Shown here: positions 45,339-58,522 of the stretch, piece after piece
Layout: each line of letters opens with the position of its first letter
Numbering within the stretch: position 1 is the first letter of the stretch
Assembly (NCBI GenBank): GCA_963930655.1
Contig: OZ005604.1
Location: forward strand, 4,288,001-4,352,000
Reading direction: 5' to 3'
DNA length: 64,000 nucleotides
Source: Myrica gale
Taxonomy: Eukaryota; Streptophyta; Magnoliopsida; Fagales; Myricaceae
Position numbers and translations under genes: made by a program
Notes under the pieces: generated by a model
What the model was told of the DNA's origin: nothing
Seen by the model: only the letters and a program-made list of their open reading frames with translations
The model's database searches: none

Positions 45339-46410
45339 TCCAATACACGAAATATTCTACAAGAACTATTATAGAATGAAACAAATCATAAGGACCAGTT
45401 TGAGATCATCCAATTTTATCTCAAGGATTAAATTAGGAAATACTTTAAAACCTTTAATTATTCAGGTCTTAATACTTTACACTATAAATTATTATTATTC
45501 TTACACTAAACCTATCTTTAGTCTCTAAGTTGGGCTGGTGCATTTTACAATACTCAGATGTTTTGTGGGTTAGAGCTATAGCTACTAAATATCTTAAGGG
45601 AGTTTCTTTATTTACAGCCCAACCTCGTCAAAATTGTTTATGGTTCTGGAAAGGAGTTCTTGCTACTCGAGATATTATCTTGAAAGGAGGAATGTTTGTG
45701 GTGAACAGTGGTAAGCAGATTAATTTATGGACTGATCCTTAGGTTCCCAACTTGCCTTTGGGCAAAGCAATTCCATATGAACATTACTCAGATTTTGATC
45801 AGCTCACCAAAGTAGACCGACTTATTGATTATGATAGAAGCACTTAGAATTATGATATTTTAACTCATATCTTCAACTCTAGTTTGCTCAAAAAGTCTCA
45901 CAAATACCCATCCGAAACATGACTAGGGAGGATAAATTCATTTGGCTTCTAGAACATCATGAAAAATTCACTGTCAAATCTGCTTATAATCTGGATCAAG
46001 CCGATTGTTTTAATTCCAGGGGCTTATTCACAGAAAAGCATTGGGTAAAACTCTGGTTTTGGAGAATTCAAGTAAGACTTAAGGTTCTTCTATGGAAGAT
46101 TGCTCATAATTCACAGCCCACTCGGACAAAATTGACAGGAATCTTAACTTATGTAGATGAGGATTTTCCTCTATGCATGTCGCCTTTGCTTTCAGGAAAT
46201 AGAAACCTGCGAACACCTATTCCTTGCTTGCCCTATTGCTTGCACTCTTTAGAAAGATGGAATATGTCCCCTGAATATTGAAATCTTTAGAAATCTGACC
46301 ATTGATATATGGATTATAGTGATTTATTATTCTCACAGGGAATTGGGTTTAGAGAAACATCTTGAACGAGATTTTATGCTTTGGGTCTCCATTGTTATGA
46401 ATACCATATG

Positions 46411-47617
46411 TGTAATACCCGTCCCGAAAAATGTGTGAGTAATTCGACTTTAAAACGAAGAGATAAGGTTTAATCTTATGTTTGATTTTTGGATAGAGGT
46501 TGAATCTTATTTTTGAATTTAAAGGTGCTGATATGGATATGTGATCTATATTTGAATTTAAAGATTTGAATAGAGATTTGATCTTTGGTTTGAATTTAAA
46601 GCTTAAGATATGGATAAAAATTATTCTTGTATTTGAATTTGAAATATATGGATAAAGATCTTATGTTTGAATTTAAAAGTGATGGATAGATGTATGTTTG
46701 AATTTTAAAAATTGAAGAGATTGAGGATAGTAAATGGTCGCAGAGAATGTATATTGGAGACCAAAATTTAGAGTGAAGTTGTGCTATTAGATTCCGAGAG
46801 ATTGTTCGGCAATTATTGGAGACGCTTTAAGGATTGGTTAAGCATTTGTGGTAAGTGGTTCTTCAATGAGATTTTGAACGTGCATCATATTTTATATGGT
46901 TTTGATGTATTATTTGGGTAACTGAACAAATTTTGTGTAAAATGAGATTGTCATGATTTTCGTGAAACTCAATTGAAGTATTTATAACTTGAGCATACTG
47001 TGAAAATTGTTCTTACGCTGGTGATATATCTTTGTGGTCTGTATGACCAATTTATCTTTGTGGACTGTGTGGCCAATTTGGAGGTTTTTGCGGTCTGTGT
47101 GACCATTGGTGATTTCCCTATATTGCGTGGCATTGGATATTTTTGTTATAAACTTGTATTTTTGGATTTGGTATGGCTCACGTTGTTTTATTTTGGATTT
47201 CGATTATTGTGATAAAATTATCTTTTCTCCAACCCTCATTGACTTACTACTTACTGAGCTAGAAGTAGCTCACCCCTTATTCTCATATTTTTCAGAGTTG
47301 GCAGAATTAGAGAAGTTCGAGGAGCTTCAGATAGATTTGTGTTTTAAAGACGTATTTTGCAAAAGTACTTTTGAAGATTAATATTGGAGAATCCTTTTGG
47401 GAGATCTTCATCGATATTGGAAATATCGGATATGCTAATGAAGTTTTTGGGCTCGGATTGATACTTTTGAGCTTTTTACGGTTTATGAATATTTTGCTGA
47501 GATTGTACAATATTAGTTTTGAAATATTGGGGTCTAGATAAATGATTTATCCAAGGTGAAAAAGCCTTATGTTATATGGAAATCTATCTGTATGGAGTTT
47601 ATGCCCGTGGTGTTACA
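46411..47617 (+). mobile_element. Solo Ty3-gypsy-type LTR (1,207 bp) in the LINE, unit C
   Basis: TGTAATACCCGTCCCG to GTGTTACA, flanked by a perfect ATATG target duplication (46406-46410 and 47618-47622). It has the same length as in unit B. Confidence 0.88.
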
Positions 47618-47984
47618 ATATGGATGTATAGAAACTTAGTAGTTCATAAGTACAAGAATATTGATCCTATTGAATTGATCCATACTACTCATCGTAGGTT
47701 CAGGAAACACTCTTCTGCTTCGCATGCTAAAGATGCGGAATTCAAGCTCAGATGGATTCATCCTCCAAAACATGTAGTGAAGATCGACTTTGATGTAGCT
47801 TGCAGAAAACAGAGTCCTGTGATTGTAGTAGTAGAGCGCAATTCAAATGGTGACATTTTGCAGACATGGACTCGTAATTTACCAGCAATGACCAGTTTTT
47901 GGGGAGAAGTTCATGCTATTCAACTTGCCTACCAGATGGCGCAAGAGTTTCAATGTGTTCAAACAGGGACATGTTGATTAAAAC

Positions 47985-49323
47985 ATGTGAAGACCCTGTG
48001 GTCACGTGGAAAGCTGTTGTGTAGAGGTTTGCTTTAAAAGTTTATTTAGACTAATACACCAATATGCCGAATGGGAAGTATGGTTCCATCACCCACCCTA
48101 ATACATTCACCACCTGAGTACTGGCATCATAAAAAGAGTAAGGTGTTGTGTAGTTGGCAGAGAAGGAACGATGAGGGTCATACTAGTAAGAGGGGTCAAA
48201 AAGATAGTAACATTGTAAAGCAACATGTCCTTGTTTGTTGTAGACTTGATAGGTAGGGCGATTTGAGTTATAGTTGGGTTGAGAGCCATTTTGAGAGGTA
48301 GGACAATGACCACCATTGCGACCTCCGTTGTTATTGGAGCGGCCACGACCACGTCCATTACGATTGGTACATCCTCTGCCTCTTTGATCACGATTTCCAC
48401 TAGTACTGAAGTGAGCATAGGGTTTAAAAGAGGAACTTCGGGAGGCGTGAGAGAGCTGACTCTCATGAATTTGCAAAAGTTGATAAAGCTCAAGTGAGGA
48501 GACAGATACTGCACGTGTTGCCACCGAGGTGTGAAAGTCTCATAAGCTGGTCCAAGACCAGTGAGCAGATAAGTCATAAATTCCTTGTCAGAAAGGGGAT
48601 TTCCAGTGGCGGCAAGAGTATCAGCAAGAGTGCGAACTTTGCTGAAATAATAAGAAATATTTTGGTCACCTCGGGAGAGATTCATAAGCTTAAAATGAAT
48701 ATGAAATTCCTTAGCTTGAGAATGAGAGTTTAACATGGACTTCAAGCTGACCTAGAGGCCACAAGAAGTTCGGGCAACAATCACATGACCGATGATGGAC
48801 TTTGTGAGCGAAGAGAAAAAGGCACTTAGAACAAGTTGGTCTGTACGTCGCCAAACTAGGAAGGCTAGGTTTGGTTCGGGAGGTGCAGTGCCCTCAGCAG
48901 GACGAAACTCTGCAGGAACTGTGAGAGTTCCATCAACATATTCGAACAAATCTTGGCCCCATAGATATGCAGAAATCTGAACTCTCCAATAATGGTAGTT
49001 TTCTGAGGTGAGTTTGATGGTGATAATATGAGAAAGAGAAGAGGGAATAGAAGGAGGAGAAGAAGAAGATGATTGAGCAACCATGAAGAAGGAATATGAG
49101 AGAATATTGTATTCCTTTCTCAATGATTACTTAAGACAAGTGCGTGTATTTTATATACACACTTTACAACCGAATCAATGTAGAATATTGCAAAAGCATG
49201 TTGTTACAAGACGTGCCAGAATTTGTTACGTGATAGTTGTGGAAGGCTCGAGACCCTGCGGTGATGTGGAAAGCTGCTGGGTAGAGAGGTCTGCTCGTTG
49301 GCTAAAAGTTTATTTAGGCTAAC
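47985..49323 (-). mobile_element. Deleted Ty1-copia retrotransposon with gag remnant, unit C
   Basis: Counterpart of 29028-30419. The primer site and the last bases of the 5' LTR are deleted here, so gag (start MVAQSSSSSPP near 49083) joins directly to LTR sequence. gag is in frame at its start, but a stop stands after SCGL near 48752 and a frameshift lies near 48530 (after LTGLGPAYETF). The zinc-knuckle-like motif is worn (TYQVYNKQGHVALQC). Confidence 0.8.
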
Positions 49324-50499
49324 ACAATGGGAGGAAGTTATTTTTGAAGGGGATGCGCATTTTGCATGTAATGCTATCAATCACCCGCAATTTGCACTTG
49401 ACGATCAATTTGGAGATTTTTTTTTATAAGTAAACGATCAATCTGGAGATCTTATAGTGGATATACGTTCCTTAATTCACTCTCAGAATGACTGGTCTCT
49501 TGGTTGGATCCCTCGAAAGCAGAACAGGTTGGCTCATAAAATAGCCAAATGGGCTGCATTAACAGGTCAATTTGGGAGGCTTGTGTTAACTGTTATTCCC
49601 CCAAATGTACTTAAATGTGACTGGGTGTATATGCCTCCCTATGAGTAAGATCCAATCAGGTCCTAATAAATGGTACGTTCACCTTCAACCACTACATAAT
49701 GAGTTTTATGGAAAGGTCAGATCAAGTTATCCGAACAGAGTAATACAAAAAAAATAGAGTTTTGGAATCCTTAATGCGCTTCCAAACTTGATATGAGCCA
49801 TCGATGTAACTACTTAATTAATGGTCACTGCTATATTGGAGTGCGGTAGGGGAAATAAATACTGTGTCCGAAAAGTATAACGATGAGGTCAGACAAAGTT
49901 AGATATATCCAAGAAGGATTGAAAGCGGGTCAGAGCCCACATAAGAGTTCTGCATATAGTCGCTGAAAAAAGTCGAAATTTGAAGTAGAATAGCTATAAC
50001 GTTTTCTTAAGGGTTGCCTTATAAAATGAGTAATAAGCTTTAGGAATAAGGGCAATCTAACCCTAGATATATCGAACCATTTGAGATCCTTAGTAGAGTT
50101 GGCCTATCATAACGCCTTACCACCCTCTGAGTGCTCAATGTCTTGTGTGTCTTTTTTGAGCTGTTATATATGTTCATGACTCCACTCATGTCGTCAATTG
50201 CGGGGCCGTTACAAGTTCAGGGGAATCTATCCTATTTTTATGAGCCTTTACGAATTTTGTAGCAGAAGGAAGAAATACAGTGTACTAAAACGTTCCCTCT
50301 AGTGAAAGTGTTATGGGACAACCATACCAAACAAGAGGCTTCGTAAGAACTCGAACAGGAAATGAGAGTAAAACATCATAAATTGTTTGTAAATTGAGCT
50401 TCCTTGTATTTTGATCTCATATGAAAGGAAATGTTATTGGATGACATTTTACCCGGCAGAAGCAACGACCAATCCGCCCACTTATTTTCGTTGCTATAT

Positions 50500-50998
50500 T
50501 TTTTTTACGACCAAAATTGTGCCTTTATCGACACTTCTCCACCGTCGCTATAAGTAGAGTTTCTTATTTTTCAACTTTGTTTGGTGTGATAAAATTTTTT
50601 TCTTGTGCTTCTTTGACTTTCTACTTATTAAGCTAGCGTAGCTCACCACTTATTCTTATATTTTTCAGAGTTGTCAGAAATCAATTAGAGAAATTTTTGA
50701 ACTTCAGGTACATATGTGTGTTTCGAAAGTATGATTTGTAAGATTACTCTTGGAGATAAATTTTTAGGAAGTTTTTATTTTAATTCTTTTGGAAGATGTT
50801 CGAACCTATTGTAAAATTCTAAAAATGTTAATATTATTTTCAAAGCTATATCTAAGGTTTTAATAATTGATATTGTTGTTTATGAATATTTTGCTGGTGT
50901 TTAAATAAATACTCTTAAAATATTGAAACAAAAATCATATGTAAGCTGGTGAAAAAATCTTATTTTATTCCATTGGGACTTTAGGCCCGGGCGTTACA
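50500..50998 (+). mobile_element. Ty3-gypsy-type LTR remnant downstream of FATB copy D
   Basis: Counterpart of 11150-11650 and 31600-32094, ending GGCCCGGGCGTTACA. Confidence 0.5.
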
Positions 50999-51635
50999 AC
51001 TTCTCATGTCCTTGAATGAGAAAGATTGTCCACCAACCACCAGGTAATCCGGAAAGGAAAGCTGTTGAGACAAGTTATCGATGGAGTTAATTACAGTATT
51101 ATGACTGCTTTTCTTTTCCGCAGCAACACAAAATAGCTAGAAGGAATATATTATATTTAAATAACAAATACACATTGAGGATTCTCCACAGGGCGATGGT
51201 CACGGGGAATCAAGTCGCCATTCCACCCGCGGCCCGAAGTAGTCTCGTTTTAGGTGCTTTCAGATGGGATCTGCGTCTGACCAACCGCCACTGAATCGTC
51301 GGCATATTTGGGCCTCCATACAGTCTTTCCCCTCAGAATCTCTTCTCCATTCTCCAGCCCAAGCAAGTGCTGACAGTCGATGACGGCCAAATTCCCCAAA
51401 CTACCAACGCCGTTGCCTGACACAGTAGTCAATGACTGGAGTACGTAGTCCTTCCCACACTCCCTTTTATACTCCAAAGTCATTGTAGAAACCTCGTGGC
51501 TTTCCATTATCTTCAGTGGAGCACTCTGCAACAGCCCACATCGACTTTTGATTATATATATTGACACGTGAAAATTCAACAGACTAGATAAAATATAATG
51601 AAATCTATAATTGACAGCTGCAACAGAATGAGAAA

Positions 51636-52615
51636 TATTAGAGATAATATCTTAATCAAATCTTAAAGATTTGATATGATATTAGGATTATCACAATATT
51701 AAATTTTTGATATTGTTATGAAGATTCAAATTCAAATTCAAATATAGATATTCAAATTTAAATATAGGATATTCTCCTATTATGCTTTGTATTATCTCTA
51801 TAAATAGAGATCTTCAATTGTAATATGGATGGACTTATAATACAAAATACAGCCATAGAGGGCTTTCACAGTGGATGTAGGTCTTCTAGACCGAACCACT
51901 TAAAATCTCTTGTCTCTTGTTACTATTTCTCTCCCCTCTTCATTTTCACCTTTTTCTTCTTGGTATCAGAGCAACAAAATTCCGCATCCTTAAAAGTTGG
52001 TGAATTTCACCGCCGCTGTACTTACAGCAAATCTCCGTTTGAGAGAAAAAACTAGGTGAGTGAAAGAAAGAGAGAAAAAAGACAGAGCAGGGATATGTTT
52101 GGCAAGGGTCGTGTGCCTATGATTTCAAGGTCCGATCACTTTCAGCCTGTATTCAAGGTCGTGTGCCTATGATATGATTTCAAGATCCGATCAAATTCAA
52201 AAGAAAAATATCTGTTCAGCAAGGGAGCAAGGATCTATGACTTCAGGGTCCAATCACCTTCAGATCTCGTTTTTCAAACACAAGATTTCATATTTCTAGG
52301 GAGGATGTTAGAGATAATATCTTAATCAAATCTTAAAGATTTGATATGATATTAGGATTATCACAATATCAAATTTTTGATATTGTTATGAAGATTCAAA
52401 TTCAAATTCAAATATAGAGATTCAAATTTAAATATAGGATATTCTCCTATTATGCTTTGTATTATCTCTATAAATAGAGATCTTCAATTGTAATATAGAT
52501 GGACTCATAATACAAAATACAGCCATAGAGGGCTTTCACAGTGGATGTAGGTCTTCTAGACCGAACCACTTAAAATCTCTTGTCTCTTGTTACTATTTCT
52601 CTTCCCTCTTCATTT
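51636..52615 (+). mobile_element. Small LTR retroelement (TRIM-like) in intron 5 of FATB copy D
   Basis: Two direct repeats of about 310 bp (51636-51948 and 52306-52615) differ at only a handful of positions. Both begin TnTTAGAGATAATATC and contain TATAAATAGAGATC, a TATA-like promoter. Between them, TGGTATCAGAGC (51961-51972), complementary to initiator-Met tRNA, is a copia-type primer site. The internal 357 bp has no coding sequence, and AGGGAGGATG precedes the second repeat as a purine tract. No clean target duplication: relative to copy C, a few bases (AACAC) are lost at the site. Confidence 0.85.
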
Positions 52616-52862
52616 GTCAATCTGTTCCCGTCCAGGAACCCAGAACTGGACAAATTTACGGGACTGGCTTCGCTGGAATATTCTCTCGACAATGGAGCTG
52701 ATCTCTACGACACTTTTCTCTGTTTGATATTCTCTTTGCAATGTTACCATCTGTGCTCCGTAAATTGCTCGGTATTCTTCTGCTTTCACTGGTGGAATTG
52801 CTGCTGATAATATATTATGCAGCAGTAGTGATGGTTAATGTTGGTGGGAACTAAAAGGTACT

Positions 52863-54053
52863 CATGGGCGGATCCAAGGGGGTGCGGGCGGGGGTGGTCG
52901 CTCCCACTGGCTCCAAACATTCTTTGTAAAAAAAAAAATTTCTTATTAAGAAGCAGGCCCACCCCCACGGGCCCAGCCGCCCCGGCCTGCTTCCAAGGCC
53001 AGTGGGGGCGGGACTGGGCCAGCAGGGGCACACCCATTGGCCCAGTCCGTGTCACCTAATTGCTTAATTTTTTTAAAAAAATTAGAGGCTGAAATTACGT
53101 CGTTTCACCCTCTGATTTTTTTTGAAAAATTACTCACGCCTCTCCCTCTCACTCTGCGATCTCTCCGTTTCTCTTTCACGCCTCAGTTGTCCCTCTCACT
53201 GGTCCATTATCACTTTAACTGCACTAATACATAAATTATGTAGGTCCTCACTAATTTATCATTTGCCAATTAGAAAGGAAAGCACAGAAATATTGTTTTT
53301 TATTAATCTAATTTATTACTGAGGTTATTTTTTAACGAGTAATAGCTGAGTGCACCAATACTTTTTTGACAAAAGAAGATTCATTATCTTCATACAGGCA
53401 TCAAACTCTATAATTATTGATGGGTGTTAAGAATTGTCTTCCTCATATGCTGATGGAAATTTTGTTTTGTTTTGTTCTTTTTAGATAATGGATAGATTTT
53501 TGATAAAAAAAAACCACAAAGCATGGAGTCGTCTAATACTCCTAATGTGGCTACTACTTCTAATGATGATTCTAGTTCAAAAAGATTTCGCCCTTTGTTG
53601 AGTTCGGATGATATTATTTCTGACCTAGGGTTGCGTAAATCTGTTGATTTGTGCAGCACAGACCACACTTGCTATCATTAAAGACATGGGAGATGAATTT
53701 TTTTGTCTTATGATTGATGAGTCTCGAGATAATTCAATGAAGGAGCAAATGTCAATGGTTTTGAGATATGTGAACAAAAGTGAATAGGTGATTGAACGGT
53801 TTCTTGGTGTGGAACATGGTACTGACACATGCTACCAGTCTTTAAAAACTGCTATACATAAATTGTTTGCAAGGCACGGGTTATAAATTGTTTCTTCGTA
53901 TGGATAAGTGTATTTCATTATCTTTAATATTTTTAGTTCTTAATTTGCGATATTGTAATTTTAAGACATTTTTTACATTATGCGGAAATTTTTTTTGATC
54001 ATTTTCTCTTAAAAATTCGACCCCACTCATTCTATATCCTAGATACGCCACTG
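52863..54053 (+). mobile_element. Non-autonomous hAT element in FATB intron 5, unit D (1,191 bp)
   Basis: Same insertion as 32984-34183. Ends CATGGGCGGATCC and TACGCCACTG. Flanks AAGGTACT and AGGGTACT, one change. The start of the transposase fragment is better kept here: MDRFLIKKKPQSMESSNTPN from 53488. The first frame stops near 53680. The second reads KDMGDEFFCLMIDESRD. Confidence 0.9.
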
Positions 54054-57000
54054 AGGGTACTATTGGTTTGAGTTTAGGCAATGTAACGTACGCTAGCTTA
54101 TGCTTGGACTCTTGTTATTCTGGCTGATCCAAAGTAGGCCATGGGTTCAACTCGGGTCAGAGGGTGCTTTTGCAATCCCTCTGTAGAAGAGAAACCCGCT
54201 AACAAAAAAAAAGGGTTTCCAAACCGTATAAAATAAATTCTTACCCAAAAACCGCACACCAACAGTACCACTCAAAATATGTTTCTATAGTCGTTGCTTT
54301 CTTATAAACTTTCTTGGGCATAACGGATTGGCATCCAAATCATTCCATCTAGTCTGCGAGTTAATTAAAGGAAAAGAAATAACTTCCCAAGTTAGAAAAC
54401 AACATGTGAACTGCTACGTAGATTCAACATTGGAGATAAAGTAAGAAAAAAGAATGATTACTAAAGTTAGCTTATGGAATATTACCCTTACAGTGAACCC
54501 AGCACGAACCAAGTCTGCTTCATTCTGGCCAGGTTCTTGTAGTTTTCCGCTATCTTCTTCCGCAATAGAGAATGAATCCCAAAAGCAAGGCTCAAGTTCC
54601 AGTCGAAGTTTTTTCTGGAATTTTCGACAGCTGCCTTGTTTGGTTATTTACCATAACATAAAGACTGCAAGTCATCAAAACCAAAAGCATGACAACCTTT
54701 TCATACATGAAACATGACACTGGTAAACTACTATGCGGTCCTATTTGATTATCCCATGTTCTCAGATCACTTTGCTAGAATTAGATGCGCCTTCAAACAC
54801 CACCATGAAACAGATATCAAAAGTTGCGTACAGCTAAATTTATCTGTCAGCGAACACATCATAAAACGTATTAAAAAAATCTTTAAAATATCCTACCTGT
54901 AGGCTCTTGCAAGAATTTCGCCAGTTATAGAGTCACGGAAAAACACATCACGACGTAAACCATTCCTTCCAGACAAGTGGAACCAACCCTCTATTTGGAC
55001 AACATCACCCCTGTAAGACAAAAAGATCATAATTAAAAACCATCACTTTCTACTGACCATTGCAAATCAACTTAGAAACTATAATTGTCACTTATTCATA
55101 TCCGCGATGATATTGTTACATAGTCTCTTACGGGAGGCTAAAAGCAGATATTGTTACATAACTCACTAACATAATTAGTTTAGACCAAGCGGTCTCTAAA
55201 ATTAATGTTAGCCCTTAGACACGATGGAATCATATACATTTTAGCGTCTGCAATGAGCTTCGATCTACACCTTCTAAGAGAATTAGACAAAGCTCACCAG
55301 TAACACTAATTAATTATAAATATACCACGTGGCACAATTTTAAGATCAATTTGTAAAACAGGTTTAAAATTATAAGTCTATTATCTAGTCGGTCGTTGGA
55401 GCTAGCTTTTAATTAAACATGTCGACTATAAGATTTTTTTTTTGTTTTTCTTGTTACTATATATATGGGCTATCCCCAAACTTTGGCACTTTGGGGAATC
55501 AATATACTTACCAATTAATTACCCAAAACAAAACTATAAGACGTGTATAGTTCATATATTTTATAACACAAACTTACTTGCTCCCTCAAAAGATAAAGAA
55601 TTCTTACATATCTAGTATAGTTTAATTAATACAAAGGACTTAGGCCTCCGTTACGATTTAAGTTGCATGCCGTCACGGCGTATATACCAAGAAATATAAT
55701 AAAGAGTACAAATAATTAAGTAGGAAAACATTTAGATACTGTGAAGTAAGCAGCGTTGCCAACGTCTTTTAGATACATGGCCATTGCCAAGAAGTACTGT
55801 ACATGATCTTGTAGGACGGGTGACGAAATCATCACATGATCCCCTTAGATATCTAAAACGGCCGAACAAAAACTCCCAAACTACATGATCATTGCTGCCG
55901 TTAAATAGGGAAAAGTATGTGCATCATGAAGTTGTCACTTACCAACTAGGATAGCGATCAACGTCCACCTGCCTTCGTTTGACAACCCACATGAGCTTCT
56001 CTTTGCTCATCCCTGGCTTTGCAGACTCCACAGCAAAGTCCTCACTGACAACCCCAACAATCCTTGCATGATTTACCGAAGATTCCTACTACCAATAGCA
56101 GGAGAAATAAGAGAACTAGTGTGAAAAAGAAACCTCATCAGATGCATATGACGTAAAACACCACAAGGCGTTACATAACGGGAATTTTAGAAATCAAGGA
56201 AATGGTTAATTATATTTTGAAGAGTTAATCAAGGCTATGAAAAACAGTATGGTCCATATTACGTCGAGACGTCACGATTCGGTCGAGTTACTCAAAAAAC
56301 GTACCATAATATATACCTGTAAATGATTCATCAGCGTCTCCAGAGATGATGTACGATCTGCACCTACTTCATATGATCGAATGAAAAAATTTTGCCGGAA
56401 CACTAAACCATTCTGATCAAGTCGCCCAGAGCGAAAAAGATCCATGTCCAAGTCGGACTCCATTGGTTGCCAATTAGGTATCGTCCAATGCTTCTGATCA
56501 GGTATTGTCTTAAGGCCGGAAGATTCAAGTAGAGCCGACGACACGTTATATATACCGTCATTATTCACACCTTCCAAAACTGGTTTTGCAAACCCAACTT
56601 CAGTACCATTTATTTTGGCGGTGGCATCGGCATTTTCCTTTACCTGAAAGACACCGTAAGCCTCATCAGGTTTCGACTTCATTCCTCCAAACTTGAGGAG
56701 CTTGGGGGCGGGCTTTGCTCTGGAGTCTGGAGCCGGAGACGCTGCAGAAAAGAAAGCGCAAGTCGTCGTAATGGTGACCATGATGATGCAGTAGAACTCA
56801 CGGGAATAAGGAAAGCTTTTCACCGGTCAGAGTGTTGTTTCACTCGGAACCTTTAGAAAATACGAATCAGACAACAACAAACAAAACATCGTTTCAAATG
56901 AAGAATAGAAAACAAAGCAAAAACTACTTCATATGTCATGAGCAAGTTCCAGTTTCCACATAGAAAATATAGGCATGGCACACAAACAGTACACATGATA

Positions 57001-57423
57001 TATATGTTTAGGAACTTCTACTCACTTTCAGGGTTTGCGCTCGTTAGGTGTTCTTCTTTTTCTCCTTCTATCAGCTAATTTCTCCCTTGCTCTACTTCCC
57101 GAGTTTCGTTTCACAGTACAAGACGCGGGAATTTGGCTAGTGAGAGAAAGAGAGGAATGTGGAATTTAGAACTAGTGCTTGCCTGGGTGGTGCAGAATGG
57201 GCAAGCACAAACCTCATTACTTATAGTAATCTCCGTCTTATAACAATCCACCTCCCCTTCACAGTTACTCGTCTCTCCGCTTTGAAAAATTATGTGCATA
57301 TGTTTGCTGCCTACAGGACTGTAATATAATAACATTAACAACGGAACTTGCTAACAGGCTAGGCTTGGCTCGTATGAAGTATGAACTCTCTTTAACGATA
57401 AACAACGAAAAGCATGTAGTGTG

Positions 57424-57432
57424 TTATATATA
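57424..57432 (-). promoter_or_regulatory. Candidate TATA box of FATB pseudogene D
   Basis: Same TATATATAA on the minus strand as in copies B and C, with the surrounding promoter sequence well kept. Confidence 0.3.
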
Positions 57433-57509
57433 GACTATGAAATATGATCCCAACTATATATATTCAATCCGACATAGATGGTTCCGAAGAGTGACCGAAC
57501 CAGGACTCA

Positions 57510-57791
57510 ATTTGAAGAGGGACAAATTTTTTTGTAATGCGAAATGATTTTTTTTCTTAAACAATACAAAAAATGTCTTAGAGTTAAAATATTAAAAATT
57601 AAAGTATAAAAGTACAAAATATTAAAATACGCGTACTCTACTATTTGATGAATTTGAAGGGGGACAAATTTCTAAAGCGAAATGAATATTTTTTCTTAAG
57701 CAATACAAAAAATTATCTTAGAGTTAAAATATTAAAAATTAAAAAATAAAAGTATAAAATATTAAAATACACGTACTCTACTATTTGATGA
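57510..57791. repeat. 141-bp tandem duplication in the hAT remnant of the copy D promoter region
   Basis: 57510-57650 and 57651-57791 both begin AATTTGAAGrGGGACAAATT and end CTCTACTATTTGATGA, with a shared AGAGTTAAAATATTAAAAAT core. Units B and C have one copy. The remnant is the same worn hAT end seen at 37795. Confidence 0.85.
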
Positions 57792-58198
57792 GACTGAGAG
57801 ATAGCAATTAGATTATATTTTCTTAATTGTTTTACCTTTTGGAAATCAAAATAAACTCTCAATTTATTTTTGTAAAAAAAAATGAATAGACTTAAAAAAG
57901 ATGAGGTAGAATCCTTACGTTCTTTACGGACTAGTAATTTCTCCATGCCACTTGAAAAAAAAACGGCCCAGTCTTGGCCCACATATCTCTCTGCCTCATC
58001 CTTCTTCTTCTGTTTTTATTTATTTATTTATCTATTCAACAGTCATACTGACTCAAATAAACGGAGAAAAAGTAACAATTATTGACTCATATCGCCCCCT
58101 TTTACCCTCTATGCACCTTTGCCTCCGTTATCACTCTCTTTGCCGAGAGCTCTCTCTCACACACCCACATCCACACTCCTCAAGCCTATGCACCTTTC

Positions 58199-58222
58199 AT
58201 GGCTGCCGCTCCGTACCACTCT
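58199..58222 (+). pseudogene. Orphan first exon-like sequence (MAAAPYHS), unit D
   Basis: Identical in form to unit C: eight codons, then GTAAGT after a CT-rich leader. Confidence 0.3.
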
Positions 58223-58522
58223 GTAAGTCACAAATTGAACTCCCCCCACCCCTTCCCTCCTCTCTCTATCTCATTTTCGCATCTCAACAAAACAAATCAA
58301 AACAGAGAATGGTGGCGGCCTGGCATGGGCTTAACCCATATAAAAAACAAATTTGAACAGATTTTTCAGGCGAAGGGGCAGCTGTCCTCCCCTGCCCCTA
58401 GCTAGTTCCACCTGTGGTTCCGATGTTGTACACTCCCAACGTAAAATTTGTCCGCATCAGAACAATCAATGAAGTATTTTTGGTTGACTGTACGCAGAAA
58501 ATTCAATTGGGAAACCGGTTAT

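Larger units (their letters stand above)
30733..49637. repeat. Segmental duplication unit C (about 18.9 kb)
   Basis: Direct repeat of unit B. The junction with B is at the shared CCTACGAGTAAGATCC. Relative to B it lacks 18490-21120 (right half of the CACTA element and left part of the LTR) and about 22960-23990. It has gained a hAT element in FATB intron 5 (shared with D), a private hAT element at 39149-40521, and a 35-bp duplication near 41640-41695 (shared with D). Confidence 0.9.
45524..49637 (+). pseudogene. 3' fragment of a LINE, split by two insertions, unit C
   Basis: Segments 45524-46410, 47618-47976 and 49324-49637 match those of unit B, with the same stop codons after TDP and DRST, so the damage predates the duplication. 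The last segment ends WVYMPPYE and a stop formed at the unit junction. Small private changes include HKIAKW for B's NKIAKW and EFKLRW for ELKLRW. Confidence 0.85.
51250..56781 (-). pseudogene. FATB: FATB-type acyl-ACP thioesterase, copy D (pseudogene)
   Basis: Exon 1 56317-56781, exon 2 55943-56085, exon 3 54897-55010, exon 4 54492-54664, exon 5 remnant 54326-54353, exon 6 51250-51525. Three lesions are visible. First, exon 4 is 173 bases instead of 172: an extra T in the run near 54609-54614 shifts the frame, and a TGA follows at 54592-54594, so translation would stop at about residue 264. Second, 41 of 69 bases of exon 5, its donor and part of intron 5 are replaced by a dozen unrelated bases, removing the active-site His. 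Third, a roughly 980-bp LTR element lies in intron 5. Exons 1, 2, 3 and 6 are otherwise intact, so the decay is recent. An upstream in-frame GTG at 56823 is not a likely start. Confidence 0.92.

Noticed and set aside
52786..53059. Overlapping 60-89 codon frames rich in Pro, Gly and Arg
   Set aside because: They come from the G+C-rich, self-complementary left end of the intron-5 hAT element.
56782..56823. N-terminal extension of FATB copy D by 14 residues
   Set aside because: It depends on a GTG start. The ATG at 56781 aligns with the starts of the other copies, and the upstream bases are leader sequence in B and C.
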